64,000 nt of DNA from Ochotona curzoniae. Its lineage: Eukaryota > Chordata > Mammalia > Lagomorpha > Ochotonidae. The number at the start of each line of letters is the position of its first letter. The first letter of the stretch is position 1. The position numbers and the translations under genes are program-made. Shown one piece after another: positions 1 to 11,073 of the stretch. The notes beneath the pieces are model-generated. The model saw only the letters and a program-made list of their open reading frames with translations, did not search any database and was not told the origin of the DNA. The DNA is taken from positions 33,426,501 to 33,490,500 of the forward strand of contig NW_024465885.1 of assembly GCF_017591425.1 (NCBI RefSeq), written 5' to 3'.

Positions 1-305
1 ACAAGAACAGTGGAGGACAGGTTTTGGTCCAGAAGTTGTGATACCAACTGGGACTCCCACAGCTGCTTCTCTCCAAGTCCCCACTGCACACCATCTCAGC
101 ACGCCCCTGTTATGTGCGCATGCACAGGTAGCGGAAATGATTCACACCCACCCATGTTGCAGACCTGAACTGTGCCCCAGTTCCTATCTTCAGCCTTACT
201 AAGCTTCAGCTAACTGTAGTGACACATAGGGCATTAAATAACACATTGGAGATCTCTGCCTGCGTATCTGCTTCTGTTTCTCTTAATCAATCCTTTAAAC
301 ATATG
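1..305. other. unassigned flank, no gene
   Basis: No exon, ORF or confident repeat. The last 90 bases, with a run like GATCTCTGCC followed by a pyrimidine-rich stretch and AATCAATCC, look vaguely like the tail of a very old plus-strand C-type SINE, but the match is too weak to call. Confidence 0.4.
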
Positions 306-319
306 AAAAGATAAATCAG

Positions 320-641
320 GGCCCGGCTCGGTGGCGCAGTGGTTAAGGTCCTCACCTTGCACGCCCGGGATTCCATATGGGCGCCGGTTCTAATCCCGGC
401 AGCCCCGCTTCCCTTCCAGCTCCCTGCCTGTAGCCTGGGAAAGCAGTCGAGGACGGCCCAAAGCTTTGGGACCCTGCACCCGCGTGGGAGACCCAGAAGA
501 GGCTCCTGGCTTCGGATTGGCATAGCATGGGCCGTTGTGCTCACTTGGGAGTGAATCATCGGATGGAAGAGCTTCCTCTCTGTCTCTCCTCTCTGTATAC
601 CCGCCTTTCCAATGAAAAAATAATAAAAATAAATTAAAAAA
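320..641 (+). mobile_element. C-type SINE, young copy with perfect TSD
   Basis: Full-length lagomorph tRNA-derived SINE. The head holds an RNA polymerase III A box, TGGCGCAGTGG at 332-342, and a B box, GGTTCTAATCC at 386-396. The body follows with the diagnostic CCTGGGAAAGCAGTCGAGG, then a CT-rich segment, CGCCTTTCCAATGAAAAAA and an A-rich tail. It is flanked by a perfect 14-bp direct repeat, AAAAGATAAATCAG, at 306-319 and 642-655, the mark of L1-mediated insertion. Low visible divergence and the intact TSD indicate a recent insertion. Open frames of 71 and 148 codons over this copy are by-products of the repeat and should not be annotated as genes. Confidence 0.97.
332..396 (+). promoter_or_regulatory. 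internal Pol III promoter (A and B boxes) of SINE
   Basis: TGGCGCAGTGG (332-342) fits the tRNA A-box consensus TRGYNNARNNG. GGTTCTAATCC (386-396) fits the B box GGTTCGANTCC with one change. Spacing is tRNA-like. This is the best preserved promoter in the window; activity is inferred, not shown. Confidence 0.7.
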
Positions 642-764
642 AAAAGATAAATCAGTGAAAAATTTTTAAAAATATAGTGTATTTTAGTAAAATTAAGGGA
701 AATGAGTGAATCCCAAAAGATTAGATACCACATGTTTGCCTTGATTTAACCTGTAATTTTTTGT

Positions 765-1209
765 TTGGTTGTTGGTTATTTTTTGAACCTGTCATTGATA
801 CTGTCTCAACCCAGATGTTTCGAAGAATGGAACTTGCATTATTTTTAACATATTGTCTACCCATTACTATGTCAATTAATTCCATAATGTTGTATATTGA
901 TACTGAGGCCTTGTTGGGGCTTTTAACTGACCGGATCTTTACTCTGTTAGACCTATCTTCAGACCATAGAAGGTCTCCCCAAGAGGCCACTGAACTTATC
1001 TGGACAATAAGACGCTGAACTTTATGCTAGGCATGTGTTTGCAAGCAATGAATCTCAACTGAACTTGAACTATGGTTATGCAACAAGGTGGAGGAATCCA
1101 CCATGGGGGGAGGGGTATGGGAGGGGTGGGGGGAATCCCCAGCGCCTATAAAACTGTACTACATAATACAATGTAAGGAACAATAAAAAAAAAAAAAAAA
1201 AAAAAAAAG
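765..1209 (+). mobile_element. 5'-truncated L1 3'UTR with poly-A tail
   Basis: The segment ends in a G-rich tract (1105-1137), then CCTATAAAACTGTACTACAT, AATACAATGTAA and an A run of about 20 (1188-1209). This matches the usual layout of a lagomorph L1 3' end: polypurine tract, short unique stretch, A tail. No ORF2 sequence is recognisable upstream, so the copy is truncated within the 3'UTR. The final part resembles the 3'UTR ends at 56.3 kb (plus) and 38.3 kb (minus), but belongs to another subfamily. The left boundary is uncertain and I could not find a TSD. Confidence 0.7.
1105..1137 (+). repeat. G-rich tract, possible G-quadruplex
   Basis: At least five G runs of three or more lie within 33 bases, separated by 1-3 bases, inside the L1 3'UTR. 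Polypurine tracts able to form G-quadruplexes are a known conserved feature of mammalian L1 3'UTRs. Confidence 0.7.
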
Positions 1210-1487
1210 AAATTTAAATGTGATTTAAACTTCAATTGATGCTTCGTTTCTTACGGTATGGGTTCAAGACAGGACCAATCATGATTTATACTTTCATACA
1301 TTAGATAACTATGTATGTGTATAATAATGCATTCTTTATTTTGTCAACATGAAAGGAAATACAAGGAAACTAGTACAGAAATAAGTTAGGATATGCTTTA
1401 AAGGTAGAAGTGTAAAGTTCAAAATTATTTTTAATTTAAGAAAAACTTTTAGATAGTAGAAACATATAGACTCAAATTGTCTTATGA

Positions 1488-1803
1488 GGGCCCTGTGCAG
1501 TGGGCTAGTGGCAAAAGTCCTTGTATTGAATGTGCTGAGTGCCATTTCTAATCCTGGCCGCCATGCTTCCCAACCAGCTCCATATTTGTGGCCTGGGAAA
1601 GGCAGTCGAGGATGGCCTAAGGCCTTGGGACCCTGCACCTTCATGGGACAACTGCAGGAAGTTCCTGGCTTCTGGCTTCAGATCAAAGCAGCACCGGCCT
1701 TTGTAGTCACTTGGGAAGTGAATCATCAAAGGGAAGATGTTTCTCTCTGTCTCTTCTCCTCTCTGTATATCTAATTTTGTGATAAGAATAAATCTTTAAA
1801 AAA
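1488..1803 (+). mobile_element. C-type SINE, moderately diverged
   Basis: The head GGGCCCTGTGCAGTGG is followed by a degenerate B-box region, the body motif GGCCTGGGAAAGGCAGTCG and a tail GATAAGAATAAATCTTT. Substitutions throughout suggest an intermediate age. A possible TSD (TTATGAG before, TTCATGAG after) is imperfect. Confidence 0.9.
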
Positions 1804-2201
1804 ATTATTTCATGAGAAAATAATGTAATTTTGGCTTAATAAAAGCAAGCCTATTTCAACTTTTGAAACCAGCAGTTCATATAATATATATGATGTATTA
1901 TATGCAATAATATATATGATACAGCTGTATGATTGTAGACGGTTATTCTCAAGATTATGTAAATAACTTTTAACATTTCAATATTATGTATTGCTATAGA
2001 AGAGGTGGAATAAATACCACAGCTTTTGTGTAACATTACTTTTCCTCAACCAGAAAATAGCAAAATAACTTCTGAATTACCAAGATGGTGCCTGAATTAA
2101 GTCTTTTAACTTCAGCACTGTATAGAGGATAATGCAGTGCCTTATTTGCAACAAATATCATTTCTAGAAATATAAAGTTGTAATTGGAAGCAAGACATGA
2201 T

Positions 2202-2520
2202 GCTGTTGGTGTTGTAGTGCAGCTGCTTAAGCTGTTAAGTAGCAGTTTGCTTTCCAACAGTTGATACCAGTTACTTTTCAAGTCGCAAATCATCTGCCAT
2301 CAATCCAGTTTTGTGGTGATATTCCTGGGAACGTAGCAGACAATAGCCCAAATACTATGCCCCTGCCAGACACATTGGAGACCAAGTGGAGTCACTGGCT
2401 TCAGCCTGGTCCAGATCTGGCTGTTTCTGCCATTTGTGAAGTAAATCAGGAGATGCAAGATCTCCCTATGGTCTCTTCTTTCTTTCTTTCTCTGCCAATA
2501 TTTCAAATTTCAAATAAATC
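2202..2520 (+). mobile_element. old C-type SINE
   Basis: The head TGTTGGTGTTGTAGTGCAGC is followed by the segment CACTGGCTTCAGCCTGGTCC, a CT-rich stretch and the rabbit-type end TTTCAAATAAATC. This end differs from the young copies, so the copy belongs to an older subfamily that predates the pika-type amplification. Confidence 0.8.
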
Positions 2521-5500
2521 AGAGAAAAACAAGGCATGCTTACCTACAGTGTGCCTGTTATGCCATTTAAAACATTTGAACACATTTATGTCACCAGGAT
2601 TGACTATATTGACCTTTATTGGACATAATACTTAAAATTATCATGTATAGTCTTAATTTGTTTTGTGCTTTTATAAGAAAATATTCGACATTCTTATTTG
2701 GACTCAAAATTTTACAGGATGAATATTATTGTCCAGCAAAACATACAGCAAGTGTTTCATGCTTCCTCCAATACATCAGGTATGAGCACAGCAATGGTTA
2801 TGTACTGAATAGGCCAAACACATGGGGTGAGGTGACTTTGTAACAGTCCATGCTCAAGGTAACTGCTTCACTGTAACAAGGCATGCGTCAATCCATCCCA
2901 AGGGTTTTGCCCCCTAACTTAATTAATTCTCACTTGACTAGCTTTATAGTATTTCTGTTGCTTGTCACTCTTTACAATGAGACTAAACTTCCAGTTTTCA
3001 AACCTTTGGAAAACAAAACATATCCAAACCACTACAGGACTTAATATTTAATTTTATATAATCATAATTGGAATAACCAGTTTAACTTTATAGGTTTTTT
3101 AAAATTCCAGAAGCATGCATTAATTCATAAAGCAGTATGAAAATAGCAACATTATTAATCTATAATAAAGAAAATATTAATTACCAAAAACTCATTTTAA
3201 AAGTCTATCAAATTAATAACAACAGCATTTTAGCAAGTGGCCTACAATAGAAATCAGACTAAACAATAAAGAAACAGAACAATATGTTTAAAAAGATTCG
3301 TCAAAAAGAAAATCTACTCTTTACCTAATGAGAACTTATAATAAGTGCATAATGATGCACTTTTAAACTGAAGTTTAGCATTTACTTTCCCATGATACTT
3401 AAGTGTAATATTAACGAACTGTGTTTTATATTGTTTTTCTTAGCAGAGTTATTAAAGGGTGGTCTTTTCCCCAGATTCTTAGCCCAAAATGCAATGATAA
3501 ATGTATCGCAGTAAATGAGAGGGTTGGAAGAGTTTACTTGTTCTCCTGTCTTTCCAGAGAAGACAATAATAATACTAATCTGTAATCCTCAGTTCTTGTT
3601 TGTTTTCTTTAGCCTTTCCCTAACCTAGTTGGGAATTCTAGCGCTGTGTCGTTGCACTGGGCATGAATGGTTTCATTCTTCCTGGAGGACACTCTCCAGC
3701 ATGGCTGCAGACTCACAGAGCAGCATTCTGTAAACAAGAATGAGTTTCAGCTCTTCTAATAGAGATCTTCTATCATAATCAAAAATGTGATTAATAATTT
3801 TATTAGCAAGAAGATGAGCTAATTCTGTACGGTGTTGGTATACTGCATTACATACTTATGCATGAATTAGATTTCATAAGATAATATGCAAGAATTTTTT
3901 AAAGAATAAAATTTTAAGAAAATCTGATATTTTCTGAACAACATGCAATAGGAAATTTTAATTTTAAGGTTTTATTTTTTTGTGAAACAAAAGCATTGCC
4001 TCCTCTCAGGTAGTTACAATGACAAAGAGGTCAAACTATATATTATCCACTATGACACTGAGCAAAAATAAATGGACTATGTCTCGTCAAAGTTAACTTG
4101 AATAGAGCCTGTGAACTCAGAGTGTAGATTTTTAGTAAAAATAGAATGCAGATCAGCAGCAAAACAATGAAATAAAAACTTAGGAAGCAAGATTCATTTA
4201 ATAGAAGGAAGCAGCATAGAGAAAGTCATTGAAGTGAAATGAGGACACTCTGTTACAACTCCAATCTAAACATACTTTTTGAGCACTGCCTTTTAAGGAA
4301 GATGGTTCCCTTGGCTCCCTTGTGTTTCCGAGCATCTTTCAAACAAGTCTCGGACAGATTTTTCCCACAGACTTCCTTTTCTAGGATGTCTGTGTATTGA
4401 GCCACATTGAAAGATAGTGTTTTTATCGAAAGCAGGGAAATGTGTTTGCCAGCAACTAGAAGAAAGTTGATGTCTCCCTATGAGGCAAAAGTTGGGCATA
4501 CAAGATTGGCATTTCTGAAACTGAAATTCTCCAGGTTGAAGCAGAATCATTTCATATGCTACCTCTATTTAGAACAATTTGAATCAGTGCCAGGAGACCC
4601 AAGAGACACCATAGAGGATGCTCATGCTATCTGCTTTACAGCAAATAAGGAAAATCACTCAATCTAACTCTGGGATCTCAGAATAGCTTTGAAAAGAGAT
4701 CAAAATCTGAATCTATGATTTTTTTATACCTATGGGATCAGGGATATTTTAAGCACTGACACACATGAGAGAAAGAAAGTTAACAATTTAGTTTTCAAGT
4801 CCAACTTGCCTTACAGTAATACACAGTTATAAAAGTTATATTTAGAATATAGAATTGTTATAAAGCAAAATCAGGCTTTACATGAAACATTTTAAAAGGT
4901 AGGAAACTATGAAATTATGTCACTAAGCAAATTCTTGCAAGTTCACATGCTTAGGACTGGTGTCTGAGTGGATTAGCACATAGTTTGTGTTTAGATAGGA
5001 ACTTCTCAAAGTCCTATATCTTTCTATGATTAATCAAAATGAAGAGAGAGCAAATGTTAATTAGTTCATTGCACTTCAGGGATAGTAATCACTAAAATGG
5101 TAGCATTGATGCCAAGAAGGATTAATGCTAGAAAAAAAAAAAAGATTGTAAAAATTATGTAAACCTTAGGTTGACATATTTTAAAAAAAATCGTCAGTGT
5201 AACAAGCCTGATAAAATGTTTAAAAAAAAGTTTTAATCTGAGATTTGATATTAGGAATGACAGAAGGAAAGATGTAAGTTCACTCATGTTTTAAGAACTT
5301 CAAATTGGTGAAGAAGTTAGATTTTGAGTGAGTTGTCCAGGGAAAAATTAAATATGTAGCCATAAAATTTAGAAATAAGTGTGTGTGAGGCAACACTTAA
5401 GGAAGTCCCTAGAGATTAGATTTAAAACTTACATAAATATATAAGCTCTCAGATAGTTCAAAATAGAGTATCATAGGAACAACCACCAAATGAATGACAT

Positions 5501-5670
5501 CCCACTTTCAGGGGATCACACCAACAAGTTCACTAGAAAAGAGATAAAAGAAAAGGGAAAGCATGGGGAACACAAGAGGGTTCACAATAGTACAGGACTG
5601 GATATCACCAGAGTTATCAATAAGAAAGGAAGGACACCACTGTACTCAATGATTAAATACAGTACACTGT
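2521..5670. other. 3.1 kb with no recognisable gene or repeat
   Basis: AT-rich sequence with scattered short frames; the longest is 124 codons and starts inside the SINE just upstream. A patch at 4.26-4.68 kb is slightly more GC-rich and has overlapping 85-86 codon frames on both strands, but neither resembles a known protein. I see no splice-flanked exon, CpG cluster or RNA gene. Confidence 0.5.
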
Positions 5671-5675
5671 ACTGT

Positions 5676-5984
5676 ACTGATTAAATCTTAGTCTTGCAAG
5701 CACCAAGATTATATATGAGCATGGGTTCCTGGTCCTGGCTACTCCATTTCCAATCCAGCTCTTTGTGGCCTGGGAAAGCACTCATGGATGGCCCAAAGCC
5801 TTGGGACCCTCATGGGATACTTGGAAGAAGCTTCTGACTTCAGATTTGCTCATTTTTGTCCTTTGTAGCCACTTGTGGAGTGAATCAGCAGACATTTTTT
5901 TTTTTCTTTATCACTCCTTCTCTCTGTAAACTTGCCTTGCAGTAAAAATAAATAAATCTTACCAAAAAAAAAAAAAAAAAAAAC
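5676..5984 (+). mobile_element. C-type SINE, 5'-eroded, long A tail
   Basis: The head is degenerate (GTCTTGCAAGCACC in place of the tRNA-like start), but the body GTGGCCTGGGAAAGCAC and the end CAGTAAAAATAAATAAATC are clear, followed by about 20 A. The next SINE begins directly after this A tail, making a head-to-tail pair. Confidence 0.85.
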
Positions 5985-5985
5985 A

Positions 5986-6309
5986 GGGGCCCTGCACGGT
6001 GGCGCAGTGGTCAAGGTCCTCACCTTGCACGCCCCAGATCCCATATGGGCGTCTGTTCTAATCCCAGCAGCCCCGCTTCCCTTCCAGCTCCCTGCCTGTG
6101 GCCTGGGAAAGCAGTTGAGGACGGCCCAAAGCTTTGGGACCCTGCACCCGCGTGGGAGACCCAGAAAAGGCTCCTGGCTTCGGATTGGCATAGCATGGGC
6201 CGTTGTGCTCACTTGGGGAGTGAATCATGGGACGGAAGATCTTCCTCTCTGTCTCTCCTCTCTCTGTATATCCTCCTTTCCAATAAAAAATAAAATAAAA
6301 CTTTTAAAA
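5986..6309 (+). mobile_element. C-type SINE, young, inserted into the A tail of another SINE
   Basis: It begins GGGGCCCTGCACGGTGGCGC with an intact A box and the B box GGTTCTAATCC, and ends CCTTTCCAATAAAAAATAAA. It shares GGCATAGCATGGGCCGTTGT with the copy at 320-641 and so belongs to the same young subfamily. Placement in the preceding A run reflects the A-rich target preference of L1 endonuclease. The 118-codon frame at 6007-6363 is SINE followed by antique L1 reading frame, not a gene. Confidence 0.95.
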
Positions 6310-7072
6310 AATAACAAAAATGACAAAGATGGCCACCATATAATGATAAAGCATTCAATTTAGCAATTATATAGGATCATAATAAATGTGCCTGTCCCTA
6401 ATGAAGGAGGGTCAGGTTTTTTAAAACAAACATTGGTAGATGAGAAGAAAATCTTAGGCTCCAATACAGTAATAGAATCCCTTTGTTGTCAATAGGCAAA
6501 TGAGCATACAATAAAAAAAAGGAAAACTACAAAGTTAATGTACCCTAAAAACAAATGGACTCACTGAACATTTACAGAACATTCTATTACATAGCAGTAG
6601 AACAGGCATTCATTTCATAAGCATATGAAACACTTTCTCATGGTACTCCCAATAAGACACAAAACTCAAAATAAAATTAAGATAACTTAGTTTTACACAA
6701 TAGTTTTAATGAAATAAGATGACAAATTAATTTTTAAATGAGAAATTATAAAAGGATGTTAAAAATAAACAATATGACACTGAATGATTAAGTCATGGAA
6801 GAAATCAATTGTCAAAATTTCCCCAAAATTAATGAACATTAACATACCATATCAAATATTGGGATACGTCAAATGCAATACTGAGGAAAGTTTATAGCAA
6901 TAAGTGCTAACATAAAAAGATGGGCACAAATCTTTAATAAAAGGAAATCAAATCCAACATATTGAGAGAATCATTCCCCTGATAAAGTAGGATTTATTCC
7001 AGGAATGTTCAGCATAGTCAAAATAATAATCAAATGCATGACCTCAACAGAATTAAGAATAAAATGCTCTAC
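6310..7072 (+). pseudogene. L1 ORF2 fragment (endonuclease to RT start), decayed
   Basis: The frame running out of the SINE reads NDKDGHHIMIKHSI, matching the L1 ORF2 endonuclease stretch KDKEGHYIMIKGSI. Further on, collinear pieces match CCAATACA-GTAATAG, TTTACAGAACATTCTA, the linker region (AGGAAAGTTTATAGCAATAA, usually RGKFIAI) and the RT start (GTAGGATTTATTCCAGGAATG, usually VGFIPGM). Many stops and an internal deletion make it dead. Age is clearly greater than that of the SINEs to its left; an old minus-strand SINE follows directly. Confidence 0.75.
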
Positions 7073-7077
7073 TCACT

Positions 7078-7312
7078 GTTTTGCTTCCCTGATGACCACA
7101 ATGCTAGGGATGAACCAGGGCCAAAGCAGAAGCCAGGAACTTCTTCTAGATCTCCCACGTGGATACCAGAAGCACAGTTTTTGGACCATTTTCCAACGCT
7201 GCCATAGGTCATTGATATGAGTAGAAGTAGAGCAAGTAATACTTGAACCTACCTACACCCATAAGGAACACCGATGTTGCATGTGGCAGATTTACTTGCA
7301 ATACCAAAATGC
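7078..7312 (-). mobile_element. old C-type SINE, partial
   Basis: Antisense orientation shows GAAGCCAGGAACTTCTTC, TCTCCCACGTGG and a decayed head ending GTTGCATGTGGCAGATTTAC. The tail half is missing or unrecognisable. It abuts the L1 ORF2 fragment. Confidence 0.75.
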
Positions 7313-7849
7313 TGTCTTCTGATTTCGGCTTAAAATGTCAAATGAGATTATTAACAAGTAAAAGCATACACACACAAAAGCATACCAAATATAAATTAAA
7401 ATTTTATTTGAATTATAATGATAACATGAGTGCAATTATGTAAATTGATTCATATTATCCCTAGTATAAAAATTATTATCAAATAAGACTTCCTAAATTT
7501 GTCTTTTTCCTTTTCTTCTCAGTGTGGTTAATAATTATGAGAAGACTTAGGTATACTGGCACAATAAACACTAATATTTATACCTGAAGAGATATATGGT
7601 TGAAACATCATATAATCTTATTTTAATACTATCAGCCAAATGCATTAGCATTTGCTAAAATGGTTTATTCCAATCTTGTGTCTTATGATATATAGGCCGA
7701 TGTATCTTTCCATACAAAGCATGAAATATTTTCAAATTAAATTTTTTTCTTGTGTATCTTTCTAGTTTGGTGATCCTTAATTGTCAAGTAACAGAATACC
7801 TGTTAAGAAGTGATCTAAGAGGGACATTTTCGTTGCACAATGGGTTCTA

Positions 7850-8125
7850 TCTACTTTTGTGAAAACAGCATAGCACATTCAAGTGCTGTTTAGAAATGAG
7901 ATGGCTCTGGTTTACATACAGCTTCTGAAAGTGCGCCCAGCAAGGCAGCAGAAAATGGTCCATTCATTTGATCCCCTACCACCATGTCAGAAGCTGAATG
8001 AATGTTGGATTTCTGGTTTCAGCCTAAATAGCCTATTTCAGTGGATAGAAGACACATTTCTTTCTGTTTCTCCTTCTACTTCCCTGTTGCTCATTTTTAC
8101 AAATCAGCTAATCTTTAACAAGTGA
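7850..8125 (+). mobile_element. old C-type SINE
   Basis: Motifs CCAGCAAGGCAGCAGAAAATG, TTCTGGTTTCAGCCTAAATAG and GTGGATAGAAGACACATTTC follow the order of the older lagomorph SINE body, ending CAGCTAATCTTTAAC. Heavily substituted. The 80-codon frame over it is incidental. Confidence 0.65.
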
Positions 8126-9204
8126 ATTAAGTTAAAAGGGTTATGTAAATTCATTTCAAAGTACATAGTCATTTGCTCTAAAATTGACTCTTCAAAAATC
8201 AATTTCAGTGCCTCAAATGATTGAATTTACTAGACTGGTCATTTCTTCTTGTCTAAAATTTCATTGACTCAAATATTACATAATTTCACAGTGCCAATAA
8301 CTGAGAGACATTTGTCTTAAAGAAACTGGTGAAATTCAACCAGTTGTTCTTCATAAACATTTTTTGGTGTCCTTTCTTCTGCTATTCACCATTAAATCTG
8401 TATGATACCACCTCACAAACTTTATAGAAAATTACTTAAACTTTTTGCATATTCAAATCTTGAAATGCAGAAATACTTGTTTTAAAAATACATGTTTTCT
8501 AAATTTTTAAATTGCTCTCATTCTATTTAATTTATTGCTGTGGAATGTTGATTCAGGTATTGGGCATATGTAAAATAAATAACATAGAAGTAGATTCTCA
8601 AACTTATATGAAAGTGATCAACATTAACATACTATGAAAAATAAATGTCTATATAAAAATGAGAAAGAGGACATGCACAGAGGTTTGTATAAAATAAACA
8701 TTTTTTCATAGTGTCCCAAATTAAATATTAATAAAAATGTGTCTCTACTGGCAGGAAGAAAAAACATTTTTATGAAAAAATGTGTCACAATATTACTGGC
8801 TCATCCCAATGAGGAAAACAACGATATTAAATCCAAATGAATATGAGCATCAATTGACAGCTAATTTACCTTGATGCAAAAATTTGTTATTACTATGTAT
8901 AGTCTGTACCAAATAAATATTTTCTGTCAGAAAATTTTTATAATTGGAGTGCTTCCACTGCAATAAATTGATCGGTTGCAGCATTATATTAACAACATAT
9001 ACAGAAATATGCATTTATATTTATACTATTTGTGCGTATGGCATAAAAAATATTTCACATGTTTGATGAAGAGCAGTACTTGCAGAATGCTTAAGAAGCT
9101 AGTGAAGGGATTTATTATTATTATTATTAATATTACTGCAGAATTGGGTGCTTACATTTTCATTCTGTAACTATATAGTCTTCCTCGTTATAATAGCTTG
9201 GCCT
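8126..9204. other. AT-rich DNA, nothing recognised
   Basis: No ORF over 64 codons, no repeat family recognised. A short (TTA)n run lies at 9110-9135. Confidence 0.5.
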
Positions 9205-9209
9205 TAATT

Positions 9210-9488
9210 TACTGGATTATGCGCTTGCTGAGTGTTTAACATAGCAGTCAAAGCCCCACTGAAGATGTTTGCCTGCATTCCATGTTTGCTCTGCTCCCTT
9301 TTCCAATTCCTACCAATAATCACACAGAGAAGAAGCGGGGTGATGTGTCAAGTAGATGGGCCCCTGCCACCTCCTGGGAGACTTGGCTTGCATTGCTCCT
9401 TCTAAGCTTTAACTAAGTGCAACCCTGAATGTTGAGGCTGTTTAAGTAGTGTTCTCTCTCCCTCTGATTTCCTCTTTGCCTTGCAAAA
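9210..9488 (+). mobile_element. old C-type SINE
   Basis: The segment TCAAGTAGATGGGCCCCTGCC followed by CTCCTGGGAGACTTGG matches the older lagomorph consensus around 'aagtagttgggtccctgccacc...tgggagacc'. It is followed by TTCTCTCTCCCTCTGATTTCC and a degenerate tail. Boundaries are approximate. Confidence 0.6.
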
Positions 9489-10150
9489 TTACATCAGAAT
9501 CGTAAATATTACAAGAGTCAAGCAAATGTTCACTATCATAAAATAATCTCCTTTCCTTAAATGAAGTATTTTCATATTGTTCTCCATTTCTTTTTCCCCT
9601 TTAAACAAGGAATCAATAAAATGATTAAAAGTAGAAGCATTGCAGAGACTTATGTAGGAAATATTATGATTTGACAAAATTTGTGTTCTAATTTGTATAT
9701 GACTTATCTACTTTGCTTCTTATTTGAAAAAATAGGAATAAAATGCTTTCAATTTCTTAAAAAATAATTTATCCAGAATTATTGATCCTAGTCAATCATC
9801 CATTTTGTTTAAATTGGCATAAAGTTCATTCTATACAAATCAGAAATGAAACAATCTCTTATTTAACTGGTGTAAGTACAAAGCTTTTATAGTAGTCTTT
9901 GAAAATCTTCCAGCAAGATACTTTCCAACAAACTCATATACCATTTTCAACAGCTTACTGATGATCAACTGTATTTGATCAAAATAATTCTTTTAGATTG
10001 CTAAACTGATACATTTTCTTAACCAAGGGCTCTGTTGCATTAATTTTTTCCTGTATTCTCAACACTTAGCTTGCTCCTAAGATGCAATCAATAATATTTA
10101 ATAGTTAATAAATGTTTAATATTTTTGATGTGCAATATTTCTGTTAGTGA
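9489..10150. other. AT-rich DNA, nothing recognised
   Basis: Only a 62-codon minus-strand frame; no repeat or conserved motif recognised. Confidence 0.5.
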
Positions 10151-10157
10151 AAACATT

Positions 10158-10300
10158 TTTTCTTCTCCTCTTCTTTCTTCGCCTTCTTACTTGTTCTCCT
10201 TTTATTTCTTGCTCTTCCCCTCTCCTTCCCCTCCTCCCCCCACTCCTACTCCTCTTCTTCCTCCTCCTTCCCAAGCTCCTCCTCCTTCTTCTTCCTCTTC
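10158..10300. repeat. polypyrimidine tract (CTT/CCT-rich)
   Basis: About 140 bases almost purely C and T on the plus strand. It lies at the 3' (A-tail) side of the minus-strand SINE that follows, so it probably grew from that element's purine-rich tail. The 60-codon frames rich in Leu, Pro and Ser are low-complexity artefacts. Confidence 0.9.
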
Positions 10301-10302
10301 AT

Positions 10303-10603
10303 TTTAATTTATTGAAAATACAGAGTTGCTGAGAAAACAGAGAATGAGAGATTTTCCATTCACTAGTTTAATGACAGCAACACCCTTATGCTTGGGAGAG
10401 GCCAAAGTTAAGAACCCCATGATTTTTCTGGATCTCTTATGTGGTTGCAGAAGCCCAAGCACTTTTCCCATCTTCCATTGTGTTTCTGTGTGCATTAGAA
10501 TGGAGCTGAATTGAAAATACAGCATTTGTAGATCAAACCAGGGCCTATATTCAATTACCATATTGTAGGCAGAGACTTAATACGGTATATCACAATACCA
10601 ACC
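10303..10603 (-). mobile_element. old C-type SINE
   Basis: Antisense motifs in order: ATTGAAAATACAGAGTTGC, CATTCACTAGTTTAATG, GGATCTCTTATGTGG, AGCCCAAGCACTTTTCCC, GGAGCTGAATTG, ATCAAACCAGGGCC. Diverged, with the purine/pyrimidine tract as its tail. Confidence 0.75.
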
Positions 10604-10736
10604 CTACTAAAATGTATTTTATCTATCCTGGTGCTGTTAATTTTATTTCAGGTGATCACAAAGCTGAGCATTATCAATTCATTTTTTTGTGAAGTATTAA
10701 CTTCCAAATGTATGACATAAATAAACTTGGAGATTT

Positions 10737-11073
10737 TTTTAAAAGATTCATTTTTGTTTGAAAGTCAGGTATATACAGAAGGAGGGAGTAAGATAAATAG
10801 TTCATTCATTCAATGAATCACTCCCAAATTGTTGCTTTACCTAGGGATAGGTCAGGAAACCTCAGAAAACAAAAACCAACTTTATTTTTAAATAGATTTT
10901 TCCATACGAGTAGCAAGATCCTAATTACTTGGGCCTTCTGCTGCTTTCACAAGCACATTGGAAGGGAGCTAGATCAGAAATGGAATAGTTGGGGCATGAA
11001 TAGATGTGTCCTTGTGGGATGTAACTGTGCAGGTGGCAGATCAGATTGCCAACACATGATATGGACCCCTAAG
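10737..11073 (-). mobile_element. old C-type SINE
   Basis: It starts with the reverse of an A tail (TTTTTTTAAAAGATTCATTT), then GAAAGTCAGGTATATACAG, AATGAATCACTCCCAAATTG, ACTTGGGCCTTCTGCTGC, GGGAGCTAGATCAGAAATG and ends GATATGGACCC. Full-length but strongly substituted. Confidence 0.8.

Noticed and set aside
287..733. 148-codon minus frame
   Set aside because: It runs across a young SINE and its A tail. The same peptide pattern (RSQEPLLGLPRGCRVPKLWAVLDCFP) recurs at other SINE copies, so it is a repeat artefact.
4260..4680. possible exon or LTR with 85-86 codon frames on both strands
   Set aside because: No recognisable protein, LTR ends or splice-site pair; the overlapping opposite frames are typical of chance.
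5060..5100. resemblance to U3 snoRNA (CTTCAGGGATAGTAATC)
   Set aside because: The match is confined to about ten bases and lacks further U3 sequence.
10125..10332. Ser/Pro/Leu-rich 60-codon frames
   Set aside because: Encoded by the polypyrimidine tract; low complexity only.
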